Shown: piece after piece, positions 17,481 through 26,770 of the stretch
Layout of the letters: each line of letters begins with the position of its first letter
How positions within the stretch are numbered: position 1 is the stretch's first letter
Assembly: GCA_023229605.1 (NCBI GenBank)
Contig: JALNYY010000008.1
Span: forward strand, 1-62,312
DNA: 62,312 nt
Direction: 5' to 3'
DNA from: Methylobacter sp.
Lineage (GTDB): Bacteria; Pseudomonadota; Gammaproteobacteria; Methylococcales; Methylomonadaceae
Notes under the pieces: model-generated
Database searches by the model: none
Seen by the model: the letters and a program-made list of their open reading frames with translations, nothing else
What the model was told of the DNA's origin: nothing
Position numbers and translations under genes: made by a program

Positions 17481-18851
17481 ATGAAAATACTGATTTTAGG
17501 TGCCGGAAGAACCGGCGCATCGGTGGCTCAAGCGCTAGCTGGCGAAGAAAACGACATTGTGGTCATTGATTACAATGTCCAGCTGCTTGAGGCTTTAAAA
17601 GAACATGTCAAGATGATCACCACGGTCGTCGGCAATGCGGCGCATCCCGGCGTTTTGGAACAGGCCGATGCCCAAAACGCCGACTTGGTTATCGCCGTCA
17701 CGGATCGTGATGAAACCAATATGCTGGCTTGCACCGTCATTAACAAATTGTACAGCCGCCCGAAGACCATTGCCCGGATACGCGCTATCGACTACCTGAA
17801 AAATCCACAGCTGTTTGGACCGGAGGGTATTCCTATCGATGTGGTTATCAGCCCGGAACAAACCGTCATGGAATCAATCCATAATCTGATTGAATTACCC
17901 GGCGTTTTATATATTTCCGATTTCGCCAACGGCTTAGTCCGCCTGTTTGCAATTAAAGTGGCGGAAGACGGTTTTTTAACCGGTAAAAAAATTAAAACCC
18001 TGAAAGAACGTCTGACCGAAGGCAGAATTCGTGTAGTTGCAATATTCAGAGAGGGTATAGCCCTAGCTGCAAACGGCGAAGCCGTTATTGAGGCGAATGA
18101 TGAAGTCTATTTCTTCGCACCACGGCTGGAAGTACAGCGTTTATTGAAAGATTTAGGCTGCCTGGAGAAACCGTTAAAGCGCATTATTATTGCGGGCGGC
18201 GGACATATCGGCAAACGGCTGGCATTAGCATTAGAAAAAAACCATCATGTCAAAATCATCGAAAAAGATCGTAAACGCGCCTATAAAATCGCCAACGAAT
18301 TGGACAACACCATCGTGCTGCAGGGTGATTGTGCCGATGAAACCTTATTGTTGGATGAATCCATTGATAAAACCGATTTGTTTTGTGCGATTACCGATAA
18401 CGATGACGAAAATATTATTTCCGCCGCGCTGGCCAAAAAACTGGGCGTGCGCAAGACGATTTGCATACTTAATCATTTATCTTACGCCAAATTATTGCCT
18501 GGCACAGGTATCGATCTTGCCGTATTGCCGAATGTAGAGACGCTGGGCAGCATACTCAAGCATGTTCGGCGCGGCGATGTAGCTCAGATCAGCCTGTTGC
18601 GCCATGGCAGCGCCGAAGCGATTGAAGCCATTGCCCACAAGGGTAATGGCGAAGATTCCGTAGTGGGCCGCAAGGTTGATACGGTAAAGTTGCCGGAGGG
18701 CATCGTATTGGGCGCATTAATCCGCAATAACGAAGTAATTTCCATCCATCATGACTCCATTTTTGAGGAAGGCGATCATGTGGTCATGTTTACGCTGGAT
18801 AAAAGTCTGGTCGCGACAATTGAAGAAAAATTCCAGCCCCTTAAGCAGTAA
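17481..18851 (+). CDS. trkA: Trk system potassium-binding subunit TrkA
   Basis: The 456-residue protein has two RCK modules: Rossmann starts MKILILGAGRTGASVAQAL at residue 1 and IIIAGGGHIGKRLALAL near 235, each followed by a TrkA-C domain. TrkA is the cytoplasmic NAD(H)/ATP-binding gating subunit of the TrkH/TrkG channels. No trkH lies here; the neighbour is kup. The TAA stop lies in a short perfect hairpin (GTAACTT / AAGTTAC at 18848-18866) between this gene and the convergent dedA gene. Confidence 0.95.
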   Translation: MKILILGAGRTGASVAQALAGEENDIVVIDYNVQLLEALKEHVKMITTVVGNAAHPGVLEQADAQNADLVIAVTDRDETNMLACTVINKLYSRPKTIARIRAIDYLKNPQLFGPEGIPIDVVISPEQTVMESIHNLIELPGVLYISDFANGLVRLFAIKVAEDGFLTGKKIKTLKERLTEGRIRVVAIFREGIALAANGEAVIEANDEVYFFAPRLEVQRLLKDLGCLEKPLKRIIIAGGGHIGKRLALALEKNHHVKIIEKDRKRAYKIANELDNTIVLQGDCADETLLLDESIDKTDLFCAITDNDDENIISAALAKKLGVRKTICILNHLSYAKLLPGTGIDLAVLPNVETLGSILKHVRRGDVAQISLLRHGSAEAIEAIAHKGNGEDSVVGRKVDTVKLPEGIVLGALIRNNEVISIHHDSIFEEGDHVVMFTLDKSLVATIEEKFQPLKQ

Positions 18852-18873
18852 CTTTTCTTAAGTTACCGGACTT

Positions 18874-19494
18874 TCATTCCTCGGCTTGGATGCGGGCAAG
18901 CTTTCTGCGGTGCAGGAAAATGTAAACTGTCACCAAAACAGCGCTGGCAGCCAGCACGTCGAGAATCACCTGATGAGAGTATTGCTTGATTAATACCTCA
19001 TTCTCGCCCAGAAAGTAGCCAATCCAGGTCAGAATGGATACCCAGATGAAAGCGCCCAGCAATGTGTAAATAGAAAACTTGATGTGGCTCATGCCCGCCA
19101 ATCCTGCCGGCAGCGAAATCAAGTGACGGATGACCGGTAATAGGCGGCCTATAAACGTAGAGATTTCTCCGTGGCTGGCAAAATAATCCTCAACACGGCG
19201 AAAATGCTCTTCTGTTATCAGTACATAACGTCCGTACTTGAGTAAAAGCGGTCTGCCCAAATAGTGGGCCGCGAAATAATTCAGGTAGGCGCCAAACAGA
19301 CTGCCCAATGTACCGCTGAGTATGACTAAAGTCATGCTCATTTTCCCTTGCTGAACCAGATAACCTGCCGGTGGCATGATGATCTCACTAGGAATTGGCA
19401 CCACCGAACTTTCCAGCGCCATCAGCAAAAAAATGCCGATATAGCCCATAGAACCGATGGTTGTGACCAGCCAGTTGATTACTTCGTGTAGCAT
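18874..19494 (-). CDS. DedA-family membrane protein
   Basis: The 206-residue protein shows the DedA/SNARE-associated domain: an N-terminal re-entrant hydrophobic segment (GYIGIFLLMALESSVVPIPSE, with its conserved E and P), then GYLVQQGKMS and FIGRLLPVIRHLISLPAGLAGM near 120-141. These are inner-membrane proteins linked to undecaprenyl-phosphate or phospholipid flipping and to membrane potential. The gene faces trkA head-to-head with a 22-bp gap. Confidence 0.9.
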   Translation of the reverse strand: MLHEVINWLVTTIGSMGYIGIFLLMALESSVVPIPSEIIMPPAGYLVQQGKMSMTLVILSGTLGSLFGAYLNYFAAHYLGRPLLLKYGRYVLITEEHFRRVEDYFASHGEISTFIGRLLPVIRHLISLPAGLAGMSHIKFSIYTLLGAFIWVSILTWIGYFLGENEVLIKQYSHQVILDVLAASAVLVTVYIFLHRRKLARIQAEE

Positions 19495-19917
19495 TTATTT
19501 TTCTCTATGAATGAATGATAGCCAAGTGTATTTCTTTGCGGCTTAAAGGTCCACAAACATTACCAGAGAACCCGGTTCAAAGACATCAAAAAATTTGGCG
19601 GATTTCCATACCAACGCCGGAACCGTTCGTAAAGGCTGTTTGCTGATCAGTATCGTTAGAAAACCCCAACAATGGCTATCCCGCCCTGCTTGTGACGACT
19701 CTGCTGTTGAGTAACTTCACCCCGATCCACAAAGGCGACAAAACAGCGCATGATTAGGTTAGAATATAGGTCACCCGCAAGTTCTCGTCCCTAAAGGCGT
19801 GGATACCCATGATGCAAGCCACGGCTCGTTAATCCGGTAGAGCTTTTTAATTTTAAATCGGAGTTTTCAAATAACCTTAAATGTACGTTTCTCTCAGAAT
19901 TGTCCCTCGATCTCGCT
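19495..19917. other. Gap between dedA and the CNNM-family gene
   Basis: A divergent promoter region of about 420 bp. No supported frame, RNA gene or repeat was identified; a TTG-initiated extension of the downstream gene at 19900 is discussed there. Confidence 0.3.
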
Positions 19918-21255
19918 ATGAATAACATTTTTATGATCATCCTCGCCCTGCTGCTGGTGGCGGTCAATGGCTTTTTTGTGGCGGCGGAGTTCGGACTGGT
20001 CAAACTGCGGCAAACGCGCATCAGTGAAATTGCTAAAACGCAAGGATGTCGGGGCCGCATTCTGGAAAAGATACATGCAAAACTTGACGCCTATTTATCC
20101 GCCTGCCAACTTGGCATTACCCTGGCGTCGCTAGGATTAGGCTGGGTCGGCGAACCGGCATTTGCGAGCCTGTTGGAACCGCTGTTTGACCGGATTAAAC
20201 TTATTTCGCCCGAATTGATTCACGGTATTTCATTCGTTTTCGCTTTTTCCACTATCTCATTTCTGCACATCGTTGTGGGCGAACTTGCGCCCAAATCGCT
20301 GGCGATACGCAGTCCCGAGAAGATAGGTTTATTGAGCTCCATCCCGCTCTATGGTTTTTATTGGCTGATGTACCCTGCGATCTGGCTATTAAGCGCCAGC
20401 GCAGATTTGACCCTACGCACGCTGGGACTGCAAAATCGTCATGGTCACGATACCCATTATACGGCTGATGAACTCAAATTGATTTTACGCAGCAACCAGC
20501 AGGGAGAACAGTTTACCAAGGATGAATGGAATATCCTGGCAAAAACGCTTGATTTCAGTAAGCTGGAAGTATCCGATTTGATGCGTCCGATTCACGAAAT
20601 TTCTGCAATTTATCGCGGCAAGTCCTTACAGGAAAACCTGCAGACGCTGTATTCTTCCCGGTTCAGCCGTTATCCCTATTTCGACGCCAACGGCATAGAT
20701 GTGCTGGGAGTGATCCATTTAAAAGATTTGTTTTTCACCCAACAGAAAAGCAAAGCGATTGAAGACCTCGATCAATACCTTCGCCCTATCCATTATATTT
20801 CTCCGCACACCCCGGCCCTGGAATTGTTTCGACAATTCCGCACCGGCACCGTGCATTTTGCGATTATCGGGAAAAAAGGGCACAAACCCTTGGGGTTCAT
20901 CACGCTGGATAATTTGTTAAGCGCGATGGTGGGGGAAATCCGCGACGAATTTCGCGAAACCACCAACGAGTGGATCCGTCTTGACGACGGGACATTAACC
21001 GGTAAAGGTAGCCTGCCGATATTCTCGCTGGAACGTATCCTGGGAATCGATATTGAGAATGAAGAGCTTGAGTTGGAAGACGAGGTTTCGGTAGGCGGGC
21101 TTATTATGGCAAAGCTCCGCGACATTCCGGTAGAAGGCCAGAAAATCGCGTTTAATCAGTTCGATGTCGTAGTCAAAAAGATGAACGGGCCGAGCATCAT
21201 TTCAATTCATATTCAGCCAAAAAAAGTTGCCGATCCTGACGACCGGAAAGCTTAA
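19918..21255 (+). CDS. CNNM/CorC-type transporter-like protein (hemolysin-related family)
   Basis: I start at the ATG at 19918 (MNNIFMIILALLLV); a TTG at 19900 would add six residues. Neither has a strong ribosome site. The ~445-residue protein has a DUF21/CNNM membrane domain (residues ~1-190) with NGFFVAAEFGLVKLR and ELAPKSLAI motifs, a CBS pair (VSDLMRPIHEISAIYRG to ~330), and a C-terminal CorC_HlyC domain. Members are Mg2+ or Co2+ export/homeostasis proteins; the hemolysin label is historical. It stands as a single-gene unit ending near a bidirectional terminator at 21347. Confidence 0.88.
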   Translation: MNNIFMIILALLLVAVNGFFVAAEFGLVKLRQTRISEIAKTQGCRGRILEKIHAKLDAYLSACQLGITLASLGLGWVGEPAFASLLEPLFDRIKLISPELIHGISFVFAFSTISFLHIVVGELAPKSLAIRSPEKIGLLSSIPLYGFYWLMYPAIWLLSASADLTLRTLGLQNRHGHDTHYTADELKLILRSNQQGEQFTKDEWNILAKTLDFSKLEVSDLMRPIHEISAIYRGKSLQENLQTLYSSRFSRYPYFDANGIDVLGVIHLKDLFFTQQKSKAIEDLDQYLRPIHYISPHTPALELFRQFRTGTVHFAIIGKKGHKPLGFITLDNLLSAMVGEIRDEFRETTNEWIRLDDGTLTGKGSLPIFSLERILGIDIENEELELEDEVSVGGLIMAKLRDIPVEGQKIAFNQFDVVVKKMNGPSIISIHIQPKKVADPDDRKA

Positions 21256-21346
21256 ATTCTGCCCACAAAGGGCGCATCGGCGTTAAGCAGTTGAATTATT
21301 TATTATTGCTCTCCGCAGATCCCTTCATCCCCGGCGCTCCACCCAT

Positions 21347-21381
21347 AAAAAAGGCCTTACGATAAATCGAAGGCCTTTTTT
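21347..21381. terminator. Bidirectional intrinsic terminator
   Basis: AAAAAAGGCCTT and AAGGCCTTTTTT form a perfect 12-bp stem around an 11-nt loop, with A-run on the left and T-run on the right, so it can stop transcripts in both directions: the CNNM gene on + and the small gene at 21436-21660 on -. Confidence 0.9.
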
Positions 21382-21435
21382 ATTACCGGTGTTTGGACCG
21401 ACCAGTTCAACATTAAGAATGTGCTACAAGCCAAT

Positions 21436-21660
21436 CTAATGGCCGTAATCCTCATCATTAGAACCCGTGTCAAAATCATACTCATGCTCAATATCAGAGA
21501 TTTGCGATTTCCTACGCTTTAAGAAAATTCGACTACCCTCGGTTGATTCCAGAATCATTTCAACACAGCCACCGAAGACAAAATTATACGAGAGTATTTT
21601 AAAGTCATTGGGCATACCTTGAACCTTCACATGATTACCTATCACTAATACATTGCTCAT
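21436..21660 (-). CDS. Unknown 74-aa protein
   Basis: The ATG at 21660 (MSNVLVIGNHVKVQG) is preceded by a purine-rich AGAAGAAGACAGT tract; a further upstream ATG at 21684 is in frame. The protein looks like a small beta-rich fold (GNHVKVQGMPNDFKILSYN, then ESTEGSRIFLKRRK) and ends in an acidic tail with DFDTGSNDEDYGH. I recognise no family. It is flanked by the bidirectional terminator on its 3' side and an AT-rich promoter region on its 5' side. Confidence 0.5.
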   Translation of the reverse strand: MSNVLVIGNHVKVQGMPNDFKILSYNFVFGGCVEMILESTEGSRIFLKRRKSQISDIEHEYDFDTGSNDEDYGH

Positions 21661-21955
21661 ACTGTCTTCTTCTTTTACCCGCACGGGGGCGCTAGTTATA
21701 AAATAAATTTCGTAAAAATAAACCCAGTTCCACTTAACAAAGCCGTAATCTAAGCACAGGCTAATTATAATCCATTTCTTATCTTAAAAAATAATTAGTT
21801 ATGTGACTCATTTAAACTATTTTATAAAAAATTCGGTATCAACCGACGCGTGCTTTACGATATTCATCAACATGCGATGGCGTCTTTGAAACTCATAAGC
21901 ACATCCATGTTAAAATTTACGAACTGAGATACAGTCCGGATCAAAAACCTAGCCC

Positions 21956-22771
21956 ATGCCTGAATTACCCGAAGTTGAAACCACCTGCCGCGGCATAGCG
22001 CCGCATATTGAAGGACAAAGCATTAAGCAGGTCATCGTCCGCCAACCAAAACTACGCTGGCCTGTGCCTGAAACACTCAATCAAGACTTAACAGGGCTCC
22101 GTATCCAGTCAGTTTCCAGAAGGGCAAAGTACCTGCTGTTTTCCACGGCTTCCGGCACTGTGCTGTTGCATTTAGGCATGTCCGGCAATTTACGAATTAT
22201 GTCCTCAGGCCAGGCGGCCGGTAAACACGACCATGTAGATTTTGTTTTTACTGACGAAACAGTGCTGCGTTTTAACGATCCGCGCCGGTTTGGCGCGGTG
22301 TTATGGACAACGGCGCCCGCTGCCGAACATCAATTGCTCAAAGATTTAGGCCCGGAACCGCTGTTATCCGGCTTTAACGGCGAGCTGCTCTACTCGTTGT
22401 CCAGAAACCGCAAAATAGCGGTAAAGTCGTTCATCATGGACAGCCATATCGTTGTCGGAGTGGGAAATATTTATGCCAATGAAGCCTTGTTTATGTCCGG
22501 CATACTGCCTACGCGTCAAGCCGGAAAAGTGTCTTTAGCGCGTTATCAAAAACTGGCGGAGTGCATTCGAGTGGTTTTACAGCAAGCCATTTTGCAAGGC
22601 GGCACAACGCTGAGGGATTTTGTCAATGAAGCCGGAAAACCCGGTTATTTTCAACAGCAACTTAAGGTTTACGGGCGTGCAGGCTTGCCATGCGCCATTT
22701 GTAATCAGCCGCTAACAGAAATCAGAATAGCTAATCGGTCAACGGTGTTTTGCGATCATTGCCAGCGATAA
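21956..22771 (+). CDS. mutM: Formamidopyrimidine-DNA glycosylase MutM (Fpg)
   Basis: The 271-residue protein begins MPELPEVETTCRG, with the catalytic Pro (after Met removal) and Glu in place. The helix-two-turn-helix near 155-170 holds GVGNIYANEALF. A C-terminal zinc finger has CAIC near 244 and CDHC near 266. It removes 8-oxoguanine and FaPy lesions from DNA and cuts the backbone. It is a single-gene unit. Confidence 0.97.
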   Translation: MPELPEVETTCRGIAPHIEGQSIKQVIVRQPKLRWPVPETLNQDLTGLRIQSVSRRAKYLLFSTASGTVLLHLGMSGNLRIMSSGQAAGKHDHVDFVFTDETVLRFNDPRRFGAVLWTTAPAAEHQLLKDLGPEPLLSGFNGELLYSLSRNRKIAVKSFIMDSHIVVGVGNIYANEALFMSGILPTRQAGKVSLARYQKLAECIRVVLQQAILQGGTTLRDFVNEAGKPGYFQQQLKVYGRAGLPCAICNQPLTEIRIANRSTVFCDHCQR

Positions 22772-23089
22772 ACAGCAGCAGCTTAACGAACTCCCCCTGC
22801 GCCGGAAATTCTTATTTAGAACTCGAATGAAGAAACTAACTTTCATGCCTGAAATCACGCAACAGTCAAAAATCTTTCACTGCAAAGATCGTGAGCAGCA
22901 TTGCCTGTTGCTGCTCGATCCGGGCACAAGCTTCCCGCGGTAAATACAGTCATCCGTGTTCTTCGTGGTATTTTTATGCGATGCATGTAACATATATTAA
23001 TAACTGATGTGATGCACACGACTCAAAAACGTTAATCTCTAGTATACTTTTTTTGAAATTTTGTTTGTCGACTTCGGGAATTCCCATTC
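22772..23089. other. Promoter region of the minor pilin cluster, with a partial repeat
   Basis: No gene is seen. A TATACT at 23043-23048 could be a -10 box for pilV, with a weak -35. TGCATGTAACAT at 22983-22994 and ACTGATGTGATGCA near 23003-23016 form an imperfect inverted repeat whose second half resembles the MITE end at 2157. A fragment of the TTCGTGG-type repeat is present near 22970. Confidence 0.4.
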
Positions 23090-23593
23090 ATGCCTAAGAT
23101 TAATTTTCGTCGCACAAGAGGCTTTACCCTAATTGAAGTCTTGGTTTCCATGATTATTTTGGCGTTAGGCTTATTAGGATTGGCCTCATTACAGGGAATT
23201 GCACTGAAAAACAATCAGGATGCTTATTTATTCGGTCAAGCGAATGCACTGGCTTATGAAATGAGTGACCGGATTAAAGCCAATAGACAAGGATGGACAA
23301 CCGGAACCATTCCCACTGCGGCCGCTTCCTGCGCCACTGGATGCGACGGCTCCTCAGCCTCTTGCACCACAGCCCAAATGGCCGCTTTCGACTATTGTTA
23401 CTGGAAGCAAAATGCCACAACGAAGCTGGCGCCGAACGCCACAGCTGTTATTACAGCAAGCCCAAAGACTGGCTCAACTACTTGCACTGGAGCCGCGCCA
23501 TCACTCTGTTTAACAATGACCTGGTCTCGCACTAACCAAAACTTAAGCGCGTCAATGAATACCACAAACTTCGAACTGGAAGTAACGCCATGA
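23090..23593 (+). CDS. pilV: Type IV pilus minor pilin PilV
   Basis: The 167-residue protein has a class III prepilin leader with cleavage before FTLIEVLVSM (RGFTLIEV, with Glu at position 5 of the mature protein) and a long hydrophobic helix. The C-terminal domain contains several Cys (CATGC, CTTAQ, CTGAAPSLCL). This matches PilV/GspI-type minor pilins that prime pilus assembly at the inner membrane. Its stop overlaps the pilW start by 4 nt (ATGA). Confidence 0.88.
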   Translation: MPKINFRRTRGFTLIEVLVSMIILALGLLGLASLQGIALKNNQDAYLFGQANALAYEMSDRIKANRQGWTTGTIPTAAASCATGCDGSSASCTTAQMAAFDYCYWKQNATTKLAPNATAVITASPKTGSTTCTGAAPSLCLTMTWSRTNQNLSASMNTTNFELEVTP

Positions 23594-24516
23594 ACAGTCA
23601 TCAACGGGGTTATACACTGATTGAATTGATGATCAGCTTATTGTTAGGTTTGATACTGATTGCGGGATTCGGCAGCCTGTTTGTACAAACACAAAAAAAT
23701 GCCACAACCCAACGCTCGCTCAGTTACATGATGGAAGATGGGCGCTATATCCTGGAAGTATTCGGCAGGGAATTACGGCGCACAGGCTCCCTGAGAAGCA
23801 AAATGGCTGCAAGCGGCGGCGCTGATGTAGTGTTTACCCCTGACGCATCTGTATTAGGCTCAACCATGAGTTTTGCCGCAGGCGACTATATTATGGGAGA
23901 ATATAACGCCGCCGGATTCGGCGCCACGGCTGACACCCCCTACAATATTAACCGGCTGACCCTAAGGTACCAATTAAACGATACAACTGAATTAGCTGTG
24001 AGTGACCCCAGTTCGGATAACTCACCCTGTACAAGAAGCATACACTTAACAACCGGTGAAGATCCGGCAACCCAAGTGCATGTAGTGACACTTTATTTTT
24101 ATGTGGCTTTTGATGCTACTACAAACGTACCTGTCCTTTACTGCCTAGCAAAACGGCAGAATCTTACTGCTGGCACCACTTTTCCAGCTACATTGACGCC
24201 GCAGCCCCTGATTTCTAACGTCCAACAGCTGTTAATAACCTACGGCATTGATACTGATATTGTTGCTGATGGAGCGGCCAATTATTATGTGGACGCCGGT
24301 AGCGTTCCCGCTACCATTAACGATTCCGTTGTCGGTACCGTTCCCGGTTGGCAACGAGTAGTCGCCGCTAAGTTATCCGTGGTATTGCGTAGCGATGATG
24401 ATAATTTAACAAAATCCCCAGTCAGCTACACCATAGACGGCACAACCTATACAGCCACCGACAAACGCTTCTATCGAGTTGCCTCGACGACTGTTGCATT
24501 CCGCAACAAAATTTAA
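23590..24516 (+). CDS. pilW: Type IV pilus minor pilin PilW
   Basis: The 308-residue protein starts MNSHQRGYTLIELMISLLLG, a prepilin motif with the conserved Glu and hydrophobic helix, and is large, as expected for PilW. The globular part contains DGRYILEVFGRELRRTG. It is translationally coupled to pilV and overlaps the open frame of pilX. It is expected to join PilV and PilX in the tip/priming complex. Confidence 0.88.
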   Translation: MNSHQRGYTLIELMISLLLGLILIAGFGSLFVQTQKNATTQRSLSYMMEDGRYILEVFGRELRRTGSLRSKMAASGGADVVFTPDASVLGSTMSFAAGDYIMGEYNAAGFGATADTPYNINRLTLRYQLNDTTELAVSDPSSDNSPCTRSIHLTTGEDPATQVHVVTLYFYVAFDATTNVPVLYCLAKRQNLTAGTTFPATLTPQPLISNVQQLLITYGIDTDIVADGAANYYVDAGSVPATINDSVVGTVPGWQRVVAAKLSVVLRSDDDNLTKSPVSYTIDGTTYTATDKRFYRVASTTVAFRNKI

Positions 24517-24535
24517 TGCTGGAGATATACTTACT

Positions 24536-25060
24536 ATGAAGCAACCACTTGCACTGAATCAACGCGGGGCTGTTTTAATATTTAGCTTAATTATGCTGCT
24601 ACTGCTGACCCTCGTTAGCGTTAGTATGATCCAGCAAAACAAACAAGAACTTGCGATGACCGGAAATACACTGCAACAAACCAAATCATTGGCAAGCGCT
24701 GAAACCGAGTTAAAATTAGCCGAACAGGCGATTGATACAGCTCGCCTGAATCCGGCAAACCCCACTGATCGCACATGTAATAGTAGTGGAGCTTCGCAAG
24801 TGAATCAAAACCAGACTATTCTCACTACTGCTACAGGCACATCAACCATCACGGCTGTTTACTGCCTCAGAGGTACAACAGAAACCCAATGCTCAAGCGG
24901 AGCCCTTAACGACGGCTCTTCAGCAGCCTGTATGTGTGACGGGAACCGCGGCACAGAAATTTATACTGTCCGGTGGGTATCTACAGCTGACGTTAATTAC
25001 GGCGCACAGCGGACTGTTGAATCTAAATATGCTGTTGATTGTTCTGGCGGGCCGTTCTAA
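24536..25060 (+). CDS. pilX: Type IV pilus assembly protein PilX
   Basis: The start at 24536 (MKQPLALNQRGAVLIFSLIM) follows a GGAG site; an earlier ATG lies inside pilW. The 174-residue product has the PilX N-terminal pattern RGAVLIFSLIMLLLLTLVSV with QQNKQELAMTGN after the helix. The globular part has several Cys (CNSSG, CLRG, CSSG, CMC). It is a minor pilin of the priming complex. The next gene begins about 175 bp on. Confidence 0.82.
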   Translation: MKQPLALNQRGAVLIFSLIMLLLLTLVSVSMIQQNKQELAMTGNTLQQTKSLASAETELKLAEQAIDTARLNPANPTDRTCNSSGASQVNQNQTILTTATGTSTITAVYCLRGTTETQCSSGALNDGSSAACMCDGNRGTEIYTVRWVSTADVNYGAQRTVESKYAVDCSGGPF

Positions 25061-25236
25061 AAATCACATCCAATAAATACACTCGTCGGCATGAATTCAG
25101 GAGTAATTGCCGATACAAGCTACTCACACCAGATGCAAATAACTCAACCTACAGTAATGTGAGGCAATTAACAGACCCATAAAAAACGGATAGTACAATC
25201 AAGCTACTTATAATTTAAATCAAACTGGTGGATACG

Positions 25237-26676
25237 ATGAAATCAAAAAGAAAAATACTGTCTCTGGCGATCAGCGCGTTGCTGACCGCAGGAGTGGCGA
25301 GTTATCCGATGCTTGGCTATGCTGACGATAACCCATCAAGAACAACAGATAGCTCTAAATCATCCGACAGTGATAACCGTGGCAGTTCAGATAAGTCGAG
25401 TCAAAAAATCACTATCTGCCACGTCCCCCCTGGCAATCCAGCTAACAAACACACTATCCACATTGCGTTTAGCGCATGGGCGACTCATAAAGCGCACACA
25501 AACAATATCGGCCCGGATTATGCGGATTATTTAGGTTCATGTAACAGCAAAACCACTACGACCACCAAAGAGACATTGCACGTTATTTCCGGTTGCACCG
25601 GTACTTACCACGATACGTTAGCCGCCAAAGTACGCTCTTATTACGAGCCTATTACCGTAGCGGATACCTCACTAGACGATGAATCCGTCGTTACTCCGAT
25701 GAGCCAATGCCTGGACAAAGGCGATAGCAGCGATAGCGGCAAAAACCATGGGGATAGCAGCAAATCAATATCAGGCGGCAAAGGTCGAGGTCATGACAGC
25801 GTGTCGGATAGCGGCAATCACCATCGGATTAGAGGTTGTCAAAACAAAGATACCCAAGTTTCGGCCGATTCCAGTAATCATCATGGTGTGACCGATTCCG
25901 ACAACAATGACGCCAACAAAAACTATCACCAAAAACTGAAGGATGCCGATAGCGCTCGCGACAACAACGCCGCAACAGGCATTATTAAAGATCCGATCGT
26001 TGTTTCGGATAGCAGTTTAGATGATAGCGGCGTGTGGACAGCGTACAAAACATGCGTAGCGGTTACCGGCAACGCAAATAAAATAGACTCCTCCAAAGCA
26101 GGCGTAAAAAAAGGCGATTCAGGACATAGACAGCACGTCTTGGAAAAAAGCTGCGTAGATGCCAGCGGAGATACATTAAGAAATGCCATTGTTGCCTATA
26201 AAGCCAAGAGCAGTACCAAGGATATTATCCTGACCGAAACCAGCTATAATGATGTTTCTATTAAACAAGCAGTAAATGATTGCGTTGATGCATCCAAAGG
26301 CAAGGGTAAGGATACCGTAACTTCTTTTTCATCCAATGAAACCAACACTGTCACTGGCGTGACCATCACGGGTGCAACCGTCACTGGCGCGACTGTTTCT
26401 GCAGATGGCGTAGTTTCTAACGGAACCGTAACCGCAGGAACCAGCAACGGCGGAACAACAGTCATTGGAGGAGCAATCACTACCGGAACCAGCAGCGGTG
26501 GAACAATCACCGGAGGAACAACCACGGGGGGAATAACTACCGGCGCAACCATAACAGGAGCAACCATCACTAACGCGACTGTTTCTGTTTCTAATGGTCC
26601 CTCCGGTTCTAATGGTTCCTCCGGCGTCAGCGGACGACTAAACTTCAGGGAAAACACTTCACCGGTCAAAAATTAA
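25237..26676 (+). CDS. Secreted Ser/Asp-rich protein with cysteine-paired repeats, in the pilY1 position
   Basis: Start ATG at 25237 (MKSKRKILSLAISALL) has GGTGG upstream; a GTG nine bases earlier is less likely. The 479-residue protein has a signal peptide (to about Ala 29). A HVPPGNPANKHTI segment near 62-74 carries the CHxPPGNP motif seen in many bacterial secreted proteins, between Cys 61 and Cys 102. Three degenerate repeats follow, bounded by C120/C158, C201/C273 and C306/C349, each with a YEP/IIKDP/STKDI-like strand and D-x-S-L/Y-x-D before the last Cys. The C-terminal ~85 residues are Thr/Gly-rich near-pentapeptide units (TITGATV, GGTITGG). All eight Cys are even in number and could pair. 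It occupies the place where pilY1 is usual, so it may be a surface or tip adhesin; that is inference. Confidence 0.7.
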   Translation: MKSKRKILSLAISALLTAGVASYPMLGYADDNPSRTTDSSKSSDSDNRGSSDKSSQKITICHVPPGNPANKHTIHIAFSAWATHKAHTNNIGPDYADYLGSCNSKTTTTTKETLHVISGCTGTYHDTLAAKVRSYYEPITVADTSLDDESVVTPMSQCLDKGDSSDSGKNHGDSSKSISGGKGRGHDSVSDSGNHHRIRGCQNKDTQVSADSSNHHGVTDSDNNDANKNYHQKLKDADSARDNNAATGIIKDPIVVSDSSLDDSGVWTAYKTCVAVTGNANKIDSSKAGVKKGDSGHRQHVLEKSCVDASGDTLRNAIVAYKAKSSTKDIILTETSYNDVSIKQAVNDCVDASKGKGKDTVTSFSSNETNTVTGVTITGATVTGATVSADGVVSNGTVTAGTSNGGTTVIGGAITTGTSSGGTITGGTTTGGITTGATITGATITNATVSVSNGPSGSNGSSGVSGRLNFRENTSPVKN

Positions 26677-26770
26677 GAAAATAGGCAACATATACTTCAG
26701 TTTAAATATTGCATCGGTTTCTGCATGCTTGGCTCACCTGCCCAGTGTGCAGAACCACACTATTCGAATC

